DNA of 64,000 bases from Methylomonas koyamae (GCF_019669905.1 NZ_AP019777.1:3658001-3722000); one strand, 5' to 3'; counted from the first letter of the stretch, positions 19,163 through 27,412 are shown. Numbers and translations are program-made. Notes: generated by a model from the sequence alone, not told the origin.

Positions 19163-20662
19163 TTAAACCCCCATGTCGGCCAGGATTTTGTCGCGCACCA
19201 ATTGCCCGGACAGCGTTACCATCGGCATGCCGCCGCCCGGATTGACGCTGCCGCCGACAAAATACAGATTGGCCAACTGGCTGCTGCGTTGCGGCGCTTT
19301 GAAGCCCAAATTCTTGTTGCGGTCGGCCACCACGCCGTAAATCGAGCCCCGATTCGAATAGTAACGGGCCTGGATATCCAGCGGCGTCCAGTACTCCTCG
19401 GTAACGATGTGCTTACGCAGATCGGTCAGACCCATCCGTTCCAGCTTCAGCAAGACCCGTTCGCGCAGCGCCCAATAATCCTCCGCGGTTAACGGCTTGT
19501 CCGGGTCCAAATGCGGAATGTGCGGCAGAATTTTGATGATCTCGCAACCGGCCGGGGCCTGCTCCGGATCGGTTTTACACGGTGCGACCAGATAAATGGT
19601 CGGATCTTCCGATAACCGGTGGCTGTGAAACACCGCGTCGAAATGCGCCCGCGAGTCGGCCGAATAAAAGAAGTTGTGGTGCGCCAATTGCGGATAAATC
19701 CGGTCCACGCCCAAGTGCAACACCAGACCGGAACAGGTCGGCTCGAAGCGCTGCATTTTTTTCAGTTCGGCCGGAGTGCTGTTTAGCAATTTCTGCATCG
19801 CCGGGATCACTTCCATGTTCGATACCACGATATCGGCCTGCAACAACTCGCCGTCGGCCAAACGCACGCCGGTTGCCCGGCCGTTTTGGCGTTCGATTTC
19901 GGCGGCTTCGGCGTTCAAGCGGATCGTCACGCCGAGTTCTAAAGCCAGTCGTTCCATGGCCTTGGCCAAGCCGTACATGCCGCCTTTGACGTACCACAAA
20001 CCGTAGCCGTATTGGATGTAAGGCATCAGATTCATCAAAGCCGGTGCATCGTAAGGCGAGGAACCGACATATTTAATGAAGTAATTTAGAATGTCGGCCA
20101 GCTTCGGATCCGAAACGAAACGCCTGACGCCCTGGTCCATGGTCCGAAACACATCGAATTTCAAACTGCGCAACGGACCGTAAAACTTCAGCAATTCCCA
20201 AAAGCCGTCCAAGCCCTTGGCAAAATACCCGGCTTCGGTTTCTCTAGTAAGCTCTTGCGAATAGGCCATGAAGCGTTGAAACTCTTGGTAGACCTGCGGC
20301 CCGAGCTTATCCAGTTCTCGGCGCTGGTTGTCCGGGTCTTCGCATAAATCGACGACGGTGCCGTCTTCGAAAAAATTGCGCCAGTGCGGTTCGACTTTTT
20401 CGATCGCGACGTAATCGGCCATGCGTTTTCCGGCCCGCTCGAACAACGCCTCGAACACGTGCGGCATGGTCAGAATCGACGGCCCCAGGTCGAAGGTGAA
20501 TCCGGCTTGGGTCATGATATTCAGCTTGCCGCCGACTTTGTCGTTCTTGTCCAGTAACTGTACCCGAAAGCCTTCTGTGGCCAACGAGATCGCCGCCGAC
20601 AAACCGCCCAGGCCGGCACCGACTACGACGACGTTTTGATTACCAAGGTTTTGCTTCATCAA
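19163..20662 (-). CDS. crtNb: CrtNb-like C30 carotenoid oxidase
   Basis: The 499-residue FAD enzyme has the dinucleotide motif VVVGAGLGGLSAA at the N-terminus, the CrtI-family FDLGPSILTMP segment near residues 56-66, and the C-terminal LYFVGGSVNPGGGMPM FAD-binding segment. Among CrtN-type proteins it closely resembles, from memory, the third gene of the Methylomonas sp. 16a cluster, which was described as oxidising the terminal methyl groups of 4,4'-diapolycopene to aldehydes. It overlaps the stop of the aldehyde dehydrogenase gene by four bases (ATGA), implying coupled translation. A plain desaturase role is the alternative. Confidence 0.85.
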   Translation of the reverse strand: MMKQNLGNQNVVVVGAGLGGLSAAISLATEGFRVQLLDKNDKVGGKLNIMTQAGFTFDLGPSILTMPHVFEALFERAGKRMADYVAIEKVEPHWRNFFEDGTVVDLCEDPDNQRRELDKLGPQVYQEFQRFMAYSQELTRETEAGYFAKGLDGFWELLKFYGPLRSLKFDVFRTMDQGVRRFVSDPKLADILNYFIKYVGSSPYDAPALMNLMPYIQYGYGLWYVKGGMYGLAKAMERLALELGVTIRLNAEAAEIERQNGRATGVRLADGELLQADIVVSNMEVIPAMQKLLNSTPAELKKMQRFEPTCSGLVLHLGVDRIYPQLAHHNFFYSADSRAHFDAVFHSHRLSEDPTIYLVAPCKTDPEQAPAGCEIIKILPHIPHLDPDKPLTAEDYWALRERVLLKLERMGLTDLRKHIVTEEYWTPLDIQARYYSNRGSIYGVVADRNKNLGFKAPQRSSQLANLYFVGGSVNPGGGMPMVTLSGQLVRDKILADMGV

Positions 20663-22251
20663 TAATTCCTATGCCAAGTCAGCAGTAATTTCAGGTTATG
20701 CCAGCGCTGGGCCAGATCGAAAGCCGAATACTCCCGAAACGCCTGCAAGGCCGGCCAATTGCGCTTTATGCGTTGCCGCAGCGAACCGCTGCCGTAGACG
20801 AAATCGAGGTAGCCTTGCAACGCCCGGTAATGTTGTGCCGAATACGGAAACCAGTTGGGTTCCTTGGGCAAGTGGCTACGGCTGGTCAAGCCCGACACCG
20901 GATAACTGAACGCCAGCAAGCCTTCCGCACCGTGGTAACGGCCGAAACCGCTACGTTTGACGCCGCCGAACGGCAAGCCGGCGTGGCCAATGTTTTTGAT
21001 CACATCGTTGACCGCCCAATTGCCGACCTGCAATTGCCGAGCGACCCGCTCGGCTTTGGCGATGTCGCGGCTCCACACCGAAGCATTCAAGCCGTATTCG
21101 CTGTCGTTGGCCAGCCCGACTGCATCGGCTTCGCCGTCGAAGGCCATCACCGGCAGCAAGGGGCCGAAGGTCTCTTCCCGCATCAGCCGCATGCCGTGGT
21201 GCACGTTCCACAACACCACCGGCCTAACGAAGTTGCCGTCGCAAACCAACGGTCCGGAGGCTGCCGCGCCCTGCGCGATGGCATCCTCGTACTGCGCCTT
21301 GATCAGCTCGATTTGCCGCCCGGAAACCATCGCCCCCAGCTCGGCATCTGCGCCGACTCCGACCCGTAGCGCCGCCACAGCGTCGAGCAAGCGGCGCAGG
21401 AATTCGTCGTGGCAGTGCCGCTGCAGGTACAGCCGTTCCACTGAGACGCAGACCTGGCCGCTGTTGCTGAAGGCGCCGTAAACGGCCGCCGCCGCGGCCC
21501 GATCCAAATCGGCATCGGCGAACACCAACATCGCATCCTTGCCGCCCAATTCCAGCAATACCGGCAGCGGATGCTGCGCAGCCTGGCGCATTACCGCTCG
21601 GCCACCCTCCAGACTGCCGGTGAAAAAAACCAGATCCGGGCCGGCCTCGATCAACTGGGCACCAACCGAGCCGTCGCCCGCCAGCCATTGCACCAAGTCC
21701 GGCGGCAGCTCCAGGCGTTGAAATAAATCGACAATGAGTTGGCCGACCGGCAGGCTCAACTCCGACGGTTTCAAAATCACGGCGTTGCCGGCAAACAAGG
21801 CGGTCAGCAGCGGCGCCACCGACAATTGGAACGGATAATTCCACGGCGAAATTATCGCCGCGACGCCGACGGGCCGGTAGCGAATGCCGGCGGTGGCGCC
21901 GGGAAAGGCAAACGGCGAGGTCGCCACACTACGATCGGCCAAAATATCCGGCGCATGTTTGCGGTAATACGCCAGCAAATCCAGCAACGGATAGATTTCG
22001 CCGAGCAAGGCCTCGCATGCCACCTTGCCGGTAGCCAGACGCAGGCAATCGACGATAGGGTCGATTTCGGCCAGGACCAGTTCGCCGAATTTCGCCAGAA
22101 TTCGGCAACGCTCCCGAACCGGCGTTTGGCCCCAAATGCCGGCAGCGGCACGGGCGCGCTGCAGCTTGAGGGCTATCTCGTCAGCAGTAGCGGCGGGATA
22201 CTCGCCGAGCAAACGGCCGTCGAGCGGAGAAATGGCAGGTAATATCGCCAC
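20659..22251 (-). CDS. ald: Carotenoid-cluster aldehyde dehydrogenase
   Basis: The 530-residue protein is an NAD(P)-dependent aldehyde dehydrogenase. It has the cofactor loop FFTGSLEGG, the general-base region LLELGGKDAMLVF (Glu in ELGGK), the catalytic cysteine in SNSGQVCVSVERLY near residue 265, and the late FGPLLPVM motif. The final 80 residues form a longer basic tail than in many relatives. Its place between two CrtN-like genes, overlapping the second by four bases, points to oxidation of diapolycopene aldehydes to carboxylic acids, as proposed for Methylomonas 16a. The substrate is inferred from context. Confidence 0.88.
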   Translation of the reverse strand: MAILPAISPLDGRLLGEYPAATADEIALKLQRARAAAGIWGQTPVRERCRILAKFGELVLAEIDPIVDCLRLATGKVACEALLGEIYPLLDLLAYYRKHAPDILADRSVATSPFAFPGATAGIRYRPVGVAAIISPWNYPFQLSVAPLLTALFAGNAVILKPSELSLPVGQLIVDLFQRLELPPDLVQWLAGDGSVGAQLIEAGPDLVFFTGSLEGGRAVMRQAAQHPLPVLLELGGKDAMLVFADADLDRAAAAAVYGAFSNSGQVCVSVERLYLQRHCHDEFLRRLLDAVAALRVGVGADAELGAMVSGRQIELIKAQYEDAIAQGAAASGPLVCDGNFVRPVVLWNVHHGMRLMREETFGPLLPVMAFDGEADAVGLANDSEYGLNASVWSRDIAKAERVARQLQVGNWAVNDVIKNIGHAGLPFGGVKRSGFGRYHGAEGLLAFSYPVSGLTSRSHLPKEPNWFPYSAQHYRALQGYLDFVYGSGSLRQRIKRNWPALQAFREYSAFDLAQRWHNLKLLLTWHRNY

Positions 22252-22300
22252 GGCTGGGGCAATCCGGTTAGCGGAAATATTGAAATAACATGGCCGAGGC

Positions 22301-23827
22301 TTACGACTTCAACCAGCGGCTGTGCTGGATGTCGGCAAAGTCCGCACCGTGTTTTCGGGAAATCATGTTGGCGGAGATCCGCGCCGACTCGTAAATCGTC
22401 GGCAAGCCGCTGCCGGGATGGGTACCGCCGCCGACCAGATAGCAATTGTCCAGTTCTTCGAAGCGGTTATGCGGCCGCCAGTACAGCATCTGGCTGAATT
22501 TGTGCGCCAGACTGAAAGTGGCGCCTTTGTAAACGTATTCGTCGCGCTCCCAGCCGCCCGGCGTGATGATTTTTTCGCATTCGATATGGTCGCGGATATC
22601 GCTCAAACCCAGGCGGGCGCCCAAGCTATCCAACACCTGCTCGCGTACCGCCTGGCAATGGGCATCCCAATCCAAGCCGCTGTCGTTGTTCGGCATCGGC
22701 GCCAACACGTACAAGGCCGACTTTCCGGCCGGCGCCAGACTGGGATCGTTGACCGAAGCGTTTTGCACGTAAAACGACAAATCCGCGCTCAGCGTCTTGT
22801 TGGCGAAGATATTGCTGATGTTGGTCCGGTAATCCTTGGCGAACACGATGGTGTGATGCGGCAGGTCGTAAAGCTTGTCCAGCCCCAGATAGAGCATGAA
22901 GGTGGAACAGGAATAATCCAGCTTTTGCAATTTGTCCGGCGCATATTTCTTTAGGCTGCCGGCCGGCGCCAACCGGCTCATCGCATGGGCGAAATCGGCA
23001 TTGACCACCGTTTCGTCGCCGCTTACTTCAGTGCCGTCGTCGAGCCTGACGCCCTTGACCGCGCCGTCTTCGACCCATAACGACGCCACGCCGGTCGAGG
23101 TGTGAATTTCGCCGCCGTTTTCGACGACGACTTTGGCCATCGCCGCGGCGATGCGGTTCAATCCGCCAGCCACGTGGTAGATACCGTATTCGTGTTCCAA
23201 ATACGGCAACATGGTGAACAGTGCCGGACATTCCCACGGCGACATGCCCAGATATTTGGACTGGAAACAAAAAGCCAGGCGCATTTTTTCCTGGGTGAAA
23301 TAGCGACCCAGATTGGCGAACACGCTTTTCGGAAACGCCAGCCACGGTAAGGCTTTAATCAAGTCCGCCGACAAAAACGAACTGAGACTGGAATAGTCGC
23401 GGGTGATGCAGGGATAGAGTGCGTTAAAACGCTTGCGCTCGACTTGTAAGAACGCTTCGTAACCGGCCGCGCCTTCGTCGAACACCCGGTTCAACTCGGC
23501 CCGCATGTTTTCCCGATCGGAATACACCTCGATCTGACGGTCGTCGTACACCAGCCGGTACATCGGCGACAGCGGCAGGAATTCCAGATAATCCGAACTA
23601 CGCCGGCCGCACATTTCGAACATTTCATCCAACACACCTTTCATCAACAAAAAGGTGGGACCGGTATCGAAGGTAAAACCGTCGAGCCGAATCGGCCGGT
23701 TCCGGCCGCCGACTTCCGGATGCTTGTCGTATATCGAGACTTTGAAACCGCGCTGGCTCAGGAGCATGCCTGCGCACAAGCCTCCCGGGCCGGCGCCGAC
23801 GATGATGATGTGTTTGGACTGGCTCAT
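22301..23827 (-). CDS. crtN: 4,4'-diapophytoene desaturase (CrtN)
   Basis: The first gene of the cluster encodes a 508-residue FAD-dependent desaturase. It has IIVGAGPGGLCAGMLL at the N-terminus, DGFTFDTGPTFLLM near residues 48-61, and the C-terminal CYLVGGGTHPGSGLPT segment. It should turn the C30 precursor 4,4'-diapophytoene into diapolycopene-type pigments at the membrane. The strongest resemblance I recall is crtN of Methylomonas sp. 16a. The diapophytoene synthase gene is not in the window. The 49-base gap to ald and the following overlap suggest one operon read from upstream of 23827; I see no clear promoter. Confidence 0.88.
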   Translation of the reverse strand: MSQSKHIIIVGAGPGGLCAGMLLSQRGFKVSIYDKHPEVGGRNRPIRLDGFTFDTGPTFLLMKGVLDEMFEMCGRRSSDYLEFLPLSPMYRLVYDDRQIEVYSDRENMRAELNRVFDEGAAGYEAFLQVERKRFNALYPCITRDYSSLSSFLSADLIKALPWLAFPKSVFANLGRYFTQEKMRLAFCFQSKYLGMSPWECPALFTMLPYLEHEYGIYHVAGGLNRIAAAMAKVVVENGGEIHTSTGVASLWVEDGAVKGVRLDDGTEVSGDETVVNADFAHAMSRLAPAGSLKKYAPDKLQKLDYSCSTFMLYLGLDKLYDLPHHTIVFAKDYRTNISNIFANKTLSADLSFYVQNASVNDPSLAPAGKSALYVLAPMPNNDSGLDWDAHCQAVREQVLDSLGARLGLSDIRDHIECEKIITPGGWERDEYVYKGATFSLAHKFSQMLYWRPHNRFEELDNCYLVGGGTHPGSGLPTIYESARISANMISRKHGADFADIQHSRWLKS

Positions 23828-24072
23828 GTTTCCGATTGAGTTTTCGTAGCTATAGCTTTGGAATATGCCGGTAATGTAACAGTAAAACTCGAAAAAGCGA
23901 TTTTTGATCGGCCTTGCAGCGTATTCGGATCTGGCAGCGGATTGGCAGGAAACACAGCCGAGAGGCCTGGCGCAGGCGGATTGCGGGAATTGCAGGGCCT
24001 GGCCGCGTGGCGAAAGGCGGCCAACGAAGTTGCCGCAGCCATTACCTCGGCGGATGATTTGTTCGCAGGCAT

Positions 24073-24255
24073 AAAAAAGCCCACCTAAGTGGGCTTCGTC
24101 CGGTTTTATTTGTTATGTGTTGGACGCCTACCGCGCGATACGGCAGGTTAATGGCTTGCGTTTATTATTGTTGTTCTACCAGATAACTGGTCGCTTTCCT
24201 CCCTCCCCCTATTGGCAGGAAGCGCCTCTTGCGAAGCGACCAACCTACTCAAGGT
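24073..24255 (-). ncRNA. Candidate intergenic small RNA, about 183 nt
   Basis: This minus-strand transcript is predicted from a near-consensus promoter at 24262-24290 and a textbook terminator (stem 24079-24094, then six U). Between them lies clear structure. A nine-base stem TGGTCGCTT/AAGCGACCA encloses a G-rich loop with GGGGGAGGGAGG. A small CCAG-TTAT-CTGG hairpin competes with its last bases. An A-rich unpaired stretch (AACAACAATAATAAACG) follows, then a CCTGCCG/CGGTAGG hairpin at 24127-24147. No open reading frame of note runs through it. I compared it from memory with 6S, tmRNA, 4.5S, RNase P and Rsm RNAs and found no match. Confidence 0.72.
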
Positions 24256-24261
24256 GGACGC

Positions 24262-24290
24262 ATTGTAGGGGATAAAAAAACCGATGTCCA
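24262..24290 (-). promoter_or_regulatory. Sigma-70 promoter of the candidate small RNA
   Basis: On the minus strand TGGACA (5 of 6 matches to the -35 consensus) and TACAAT (5 of 6 to the -10) are separated by exactly 17 bases. It is among the best promoters in the window and has no protein gene behind it. Confidence 0.75.
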
Positions 24291-24418
24291 GAAAAACTGC
24301 GACGTTTTGTCGCATACCCTGCCACACCTTGAATCTTAAGGCTTACAGCCGTTCGGAGCGGATGAGTTCGCCGTGTATTTGCCCGGTTTCGAATCTTGGC
24401 CTGGCCGTCGCTGCCTGC

Positions 24419-24530
24419 AAAAAAAAGCCCCGGAGAACCGGGGCAAATGTCAAAGAGGGGGAACTCCGCTTCAGGCTGCGCCGGGTATTCGCTCCGGAAT
24501 ACGCCGTCGTGCCGCTCCGCTCATAGTTCG
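24419..24530 (-). ncRNA. Second candidate small RNA, about 110 nt
   Basis: A very strong intrinsic terminator on the minus strand (stem GCCCCGG-AGAA-CCGGGGC at 24427-24444, then eight U) has no protein gene upstream, because the next gene runs on the other strand. A -10-like TATAAC at 24537-24542 would start a transcript near 24530, but its -35 is poor. The RNA would hold a GTATTC/GAATAC hairpin and an unpaired CCCCCTCTTT able to pair with Shine-Dalgarno sequences. A 17-codon reading frame starts at 24524 and could instead make this a tiny peptide gene. Confidence 0.45.
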
Positions 24531-24700
24531 GAAACAGTTATAGAAGAGTCTGCCGAAAAAACCTGGACGGCAATCACAGATACAATATTGCGCGGCAATC
24601 GGAGCCGAACGCTTGGTACCGAAAAGCTGCGGCCGTCACAAAATCACCCAGCAACCCAACGCATGCCGCCGATCAGGCGCACGACACCCATACGACTTCG

Positions 24701-25498
24701 ATGATCGCGGAATTCATACACTACCTGGGTACACGGACCAATCCAGGCGCGCGACGATTGGGTTACGCCGGCGAAGCAGCCGCCTTGGAAGCCCGCCACC
24801 GCCGCTGCCGGGAGGCCTGGTTACCGCATTTGGCCGCCACCCGAGCCGCCTTGCTGCGCGCCGCCGAACTGGCTCATCCGAATTCGGGCGACGCTTTGCT
24901 GGTCGGCGGCGGCAGCGTCCACGATCTGCCGCTCGCCGAGTTAATGGACCGGTTCGACCGCATCGTGTTATTGGACATTGCTTTCGGCGTCGAGGCCCGG
25001 CGCTTGGCCAAACGTTGGCCGAAGCGGTTGCGGCTATGCCGCCACGACGTCACCGGCATCGTCGATTGGCTGGCAAAACACCGCAGCCTGCCGCCCGCCG
25101 AATTGCTTAGCCGCCCCGTGTTGCCGCAACTTGACATACCCCCCGGCTGGGTCGCGTCGGTGAACTGCCTGACGCAATTGCCGCTGCTGCCGCTAAATTA
25201 CCTAGCCGGCCGCATAGTCGACGAATCCGCGCTCGAGGCATTCGGCCGAGCGCTGGTACAAGGCCATTTGCATTGGTTGCAAGCGTGGCGCGTGCCGATT
25301 TGCCTGGTCACCGAAGTCGAGGACCGGCAGTTCGACCGGGACGGGGTATTGACGAGCGGCACCGACTACCGCGCCTTACTGCAAGGGTTTACAACCGATG
25401 CCGCACGCATCGGCCGCTGGCCGTGGCTGATTCATCCGCCGGGCGAACTGGCCGACGGCCGCCACGAAAGCAGAATTGTCGAAGCTTGGTGCCTTTGA
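24701..25498 (+). CDS. Unknown 265-residue protein, methyltransferase-like
   Basis: I do not recognise the family. Residues about 63-75 read GDALLVGGGSVHDLP and residues 83-95 DRFDRIVLLDIAF. This is a glycine-rich loop followed by a strand ending in an acidic residue, the order seen in Rossmann-like S-adenosylmethionine methyltransferases. There is no signal peptide or membrane segment. A later VASVNCLTQLPLLPLNYLA segment would fit the strand after the cofactor site. It stands alone on the plus strand, opposite to the small acyl-carrier-like gene. Function is unknown. Confidence 0.6.
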   Translation: MIAEFIHYLGTRTNPGARRLGYAGEAAALEARHRRCREAWLPHLAATRAALLRAAELAHPNSGDALLVGGGSVHDLPLAELMDRFDRIVLLDIAFGVEARRLAKRWPKRLRLCRHDVTGIVDWLAKHRSLPPAELLSRPVLPQLDIPPGWVASVNCLTQLPLLPLNYLAGRIVDESALEAFGRALVQGHLHWLQAWRVPICLVTEVEDRQFDRDGVLTSGTDYRALLQGFTTDAARIGRWPWLIHPPGELADGRHESRIVEAWCL

Positions 25499-25512
25499 CG
25501 TTTGGCCGCTCG

Positions 25513-25538
25513 AAAAAAAGCCGGCGCGAGGCCGGCTT
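25513..25538. terminator. Intrinsic terminator between convergent genes
   Basis: GCCGGC stems at 25520-25525 and 25531-25536 flank a five-base loop. On the minus strand seven U follow, ending the acyl-carrier-like gene. On the plus strand only TTGGTTG follows, so it is weaker for the 265-residue protein gene. Confidence 0.75.
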
Positions 25539-25560
25539 GGTTGAGCGGGTTCGGAATGGT

Positions 25561-25833
25561 TCAGTGAACCGTCACTTTGGCGATCTGCCGAACCACGTCG
25601 CGCACGGTATTCGCCTGGCTGAAGTCGACCTGAAAATTGTTAAACATCTCCATGATCGATTGGTCCAGTTCGTGCAGAACCGCGGATGTCATACCTAAAT
25701 CCTGCTTCAGGTTGCTGTCGGGGTAAATCTCGTCGACATCGATATCCAATGTGTCGGCGATCACCAAATAAACCGCCATGGACATCATATTTTCCATACT
25801 CTCAATCTCGTTCTCACCCATTTTTCCGCACAT
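25561..25833 (-). CDS. Stand-alone acyl-carrier-protein-like protein
   Basis: The 90-residue acidic protein has the four-helix acyl-carrier layout: ADTLDIDVDEIYPDSNLKQD, then DLGMTSAVLHELDQSIMEMF, then a late TVRDVVRQIAKV helix. The Ser in DLGMTS aligns with the phosphopantetheine-bearing Ser of the usual DLGADS motif, so it could be charged, although the residue before Ser is Thr rather than Asp. Possible starts are codons 1, 5 and 13; GGAG stands ten bases before the first. No fatty-acid, polyketide or peptide synthase genes are adjacent. An Sfp-type transferase gene at 61889 could modify it. Confidence 0.72.
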   Translation of the reverse strand: MCGKMGENEIESMENMMSMAVYLVIADTLDIDVDEIYPDSNLKQDLGMTSAVLHELDQSIMEMFNNFQVDFSQANTVRDVVRQIAKVTVH

Positions 25834-26103
25834 TTGCTGGAATCTCCATGCTGTTATAGATGGAACAATTGTCGGAAAATACTTACAAAATATCCGTGAA
25901 TAACTACCTTTTTCCTTACCCGAATTGAGAAATACCGGACAAATAAAGCGATATTGCGTCCAGACCGCCCCAAACCGCTTCGCAAAGGAATCGCGCTACC
26001 TTGTTATATTTTTTAGAGACCACCGTTTTTCGCCAATTTCCTCGTCAAAAAAACTGTTTCTAAAAAACGTACTAATAAATCGATTAGCCAGCAAATCAGC
26101 CCC
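25834..26103. other. AT-rich intergenic stretch without recognised gene
   Basis: About 270 bases, visibly richer in A+T than their surroundings, lie between the acyl-carrier-like gene and the IS5 remnant. No reading frame looks protein-like. The composition shift and the neighbouring insertion-sequence remnant suggest acquired or eroding DNA. Confidence 0.5.
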
Positions 26104-26789
26104 TTACCCCAAGCCACAAGGCGGATTTAGGATAATGGCCTCTGCGTTCCGTTCGGCAATCGCCGTGTGAGCGTGCTTGGTATCTTAGGCGCCATCGCCA
26201 CTGACGGCATCGATCCGTTCATTTTGAGGAATCTGGTTGAGCAAATCCGGCAATACCTGGGCATCACCGATACGATTCGATGTGACTTCAATCGCTCGAA
26301 TTTCCAGCGTTTCGGCGTCGATACCCAAATGAACCTTGCGCCACTGGCGACGATACTCGGCACCGTGCTTCTTGGTTTTCCATTTATGCCCTTTGGGTAT
26401 CACCCAGCATTTTCACGCCGGTACTATCGACCAGCAAATGCAAGCCATTTGGATTAGGGCGATAGGCAATGCAAACCTGCAAACGCTGCTGGCGACGACA
26501 TAATGTGGAGTAATCAGGCGTCGGCCAATCCAGACAGGATAGTTTCAATAAGCTTTCCGCCATGCCGGTGACTTGCCGGAGCGCCAACCCAAATAGATTC
26601 TTAACCATGAGGCAAAACTGAATGGCGGCATCAGAAAATTTTTCTGCTCGCTCCCGCTTTCCGCTGGCGACTGCTAACCAGTCCATTTCTTTATCTATCC
26701 AGAGTAAAAAGCGAACCGCGTTGCTTCAAGGATCGGTTGTAATCTCGCCAGTTCGTGGTTCGGTATTTGATGGATTGGGGCTTTGGCAT
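26104..26789 (-). pseudogene. IS5-family transposase remnant
   Basis: The frame begins at 26789 (MPKPQSIKYRTTNWRDYN). It shifts at an A run (26706-26710, one extra base), continues with AEKFSDAAIQFCLMVKNLF to VDSTGVKMLGD, and shifts again near 26398. It resumes with WKTKKHGAEYRRQWRKVHLG, the conserved IS5 core with the first DDE Asp region upstream of it. After AVSGDGA a TAA replaces the usual Tyr codon before DTKHAHTAIAERNAEA. Similarity ends soon after, without the C-terminal glutamate region. Two frameshifts, one stop and a truncation make it clearly inactive. Confidence 0.85.
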
Positions 26790-26853
26790 TCGGGGCGTTA
26801 GGTTAACAATTTGACCTTAACATGGGGTTGTCATCGGATTTATGCAACAAAGC
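26104..26853 (-). mobile_element. Decayed IS5-family insertion sequence, one end left
   Basis: The transposase remnant (26104-26789) is flanked on its start side by a terminal repeat at 26837-26853 that reads GCTTTGTTGCATAAATC outward-in on the minus strand, the type of end seen in IS5/IS903-group elements. No matching repeat is present on the other side, where similarity stops near 26118. The element has therefore lost its distal end and cannot move by itself. Confidence 0.75.
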
Positions 26854-26863
26854 ACCGCACATG

Positions 26864-26885
26864 AAAAGGGCCGCGGTTGCGGCCC
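26864..26885 (-). terminator. Terminator of the molbindin gene
   Basis: GGGCCGC-GGTT-GCGGCCC at 26868-26885 is followed on the minus strand by four U. It lies about 38 bases after the mop stop, directly beside the IS5 end. Confidence 0.65.
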
Positions 26886-26922
26886 TCGGTTTATCCGCCG
26901 GTTGCCGCCGGGGATTGCCTTA

Positions 26923-27351
26923 TCAGGCTTTTGTCGCCAACAACACGGCGCCGGCTTTGAATACCGCGGTAACGGTCTGGCCCTTTTTCAAGCTCAGAGA
27001 CGACGCACTTTCGTTGGTGACGGTCGCCGAAATTTGCTGGCCGCCGGCGGTATCCAAATCGATTTCGGTGTTGACTGCGCCCGGTTTGACCTCGGTAATG
27101 GTACCGGCCAGTTGGTTTCTTGCCGAAATTTTATAGCCGCCGAAATCGGCAACAATGACGATTTGCGGGGCTTTTATCAAGGTAATGACTTCGCTGCCCG
27201 GTTTGACGCTCAGCGCCTTGACTGATTCCTTGGTGATCGACGCCACCACTTTTTCCCCGCCGGCCAGTTCGACGATGACTTCGGCGTATACGGCGCCATC
27301 GATGATTTCGCTTACTTTGCCGCTGAATTGATTTCTTGCACTGGTTTTCAT
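26923..27351 (-). CDS. mop: Di-domain molbindin (Mop/ModG type)
   Basis: The 142-residue protein is two tandem Mop/TOBE repeats. The first begins TSARNQFSGKV and the second KISARNQLAGTI, each ending in a V(K)xG-type turn and about 68-70 residues long. Such molbindins assemble into hexamer-like rings that store molybdate or tungstate in the cytoplasm. I chose the ATG preceded by AAGGAG (start MKTSARNQ); the longer frame adds 18 unrelated residues. It follows modE on the same strand after about 100 bases, matching a molybdenum-supply role for the formate dehydrogenase. Confidence 0.9.
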   Translation of the reverse strand: MKTSARNQFSGKVSEIIDGAVYAEVIVELAGGEKVVASITKESVKALSVKPGSEVITLIKAPQIVIVADFGGYKISARNQLAGTITEVKPGAVNTEIDLDTAGGQQISATVTNESASSLSLKKGQTVTAVFKAGAVLLATKA

Positions 27352-27412
27352 GGTTACTCTCCTTAGTGGTTCGGAAAGCTGCAGTGTAGCCTTGTTGAAC
27401 CGCACGGTCCTT

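Noticed and set aside
23824..24088. Overlapping opposite-strand frames of 76 and 86 codons upstream of crtN
   Set aside because: Neither has a ribosome site or recognisable domain, and the plus-strand frame stops inside the small-RNA terminator.
24073..24255. 6S RNA, tmRNA or RNase P RNA as identity of the small RNA candidate
   Set aside because: Size suits 6S, and a GAGGAAAG stretch recalls RNase P RNA, but the closing stem, central bubble and catalytic core motifs of these RNAs are missing.
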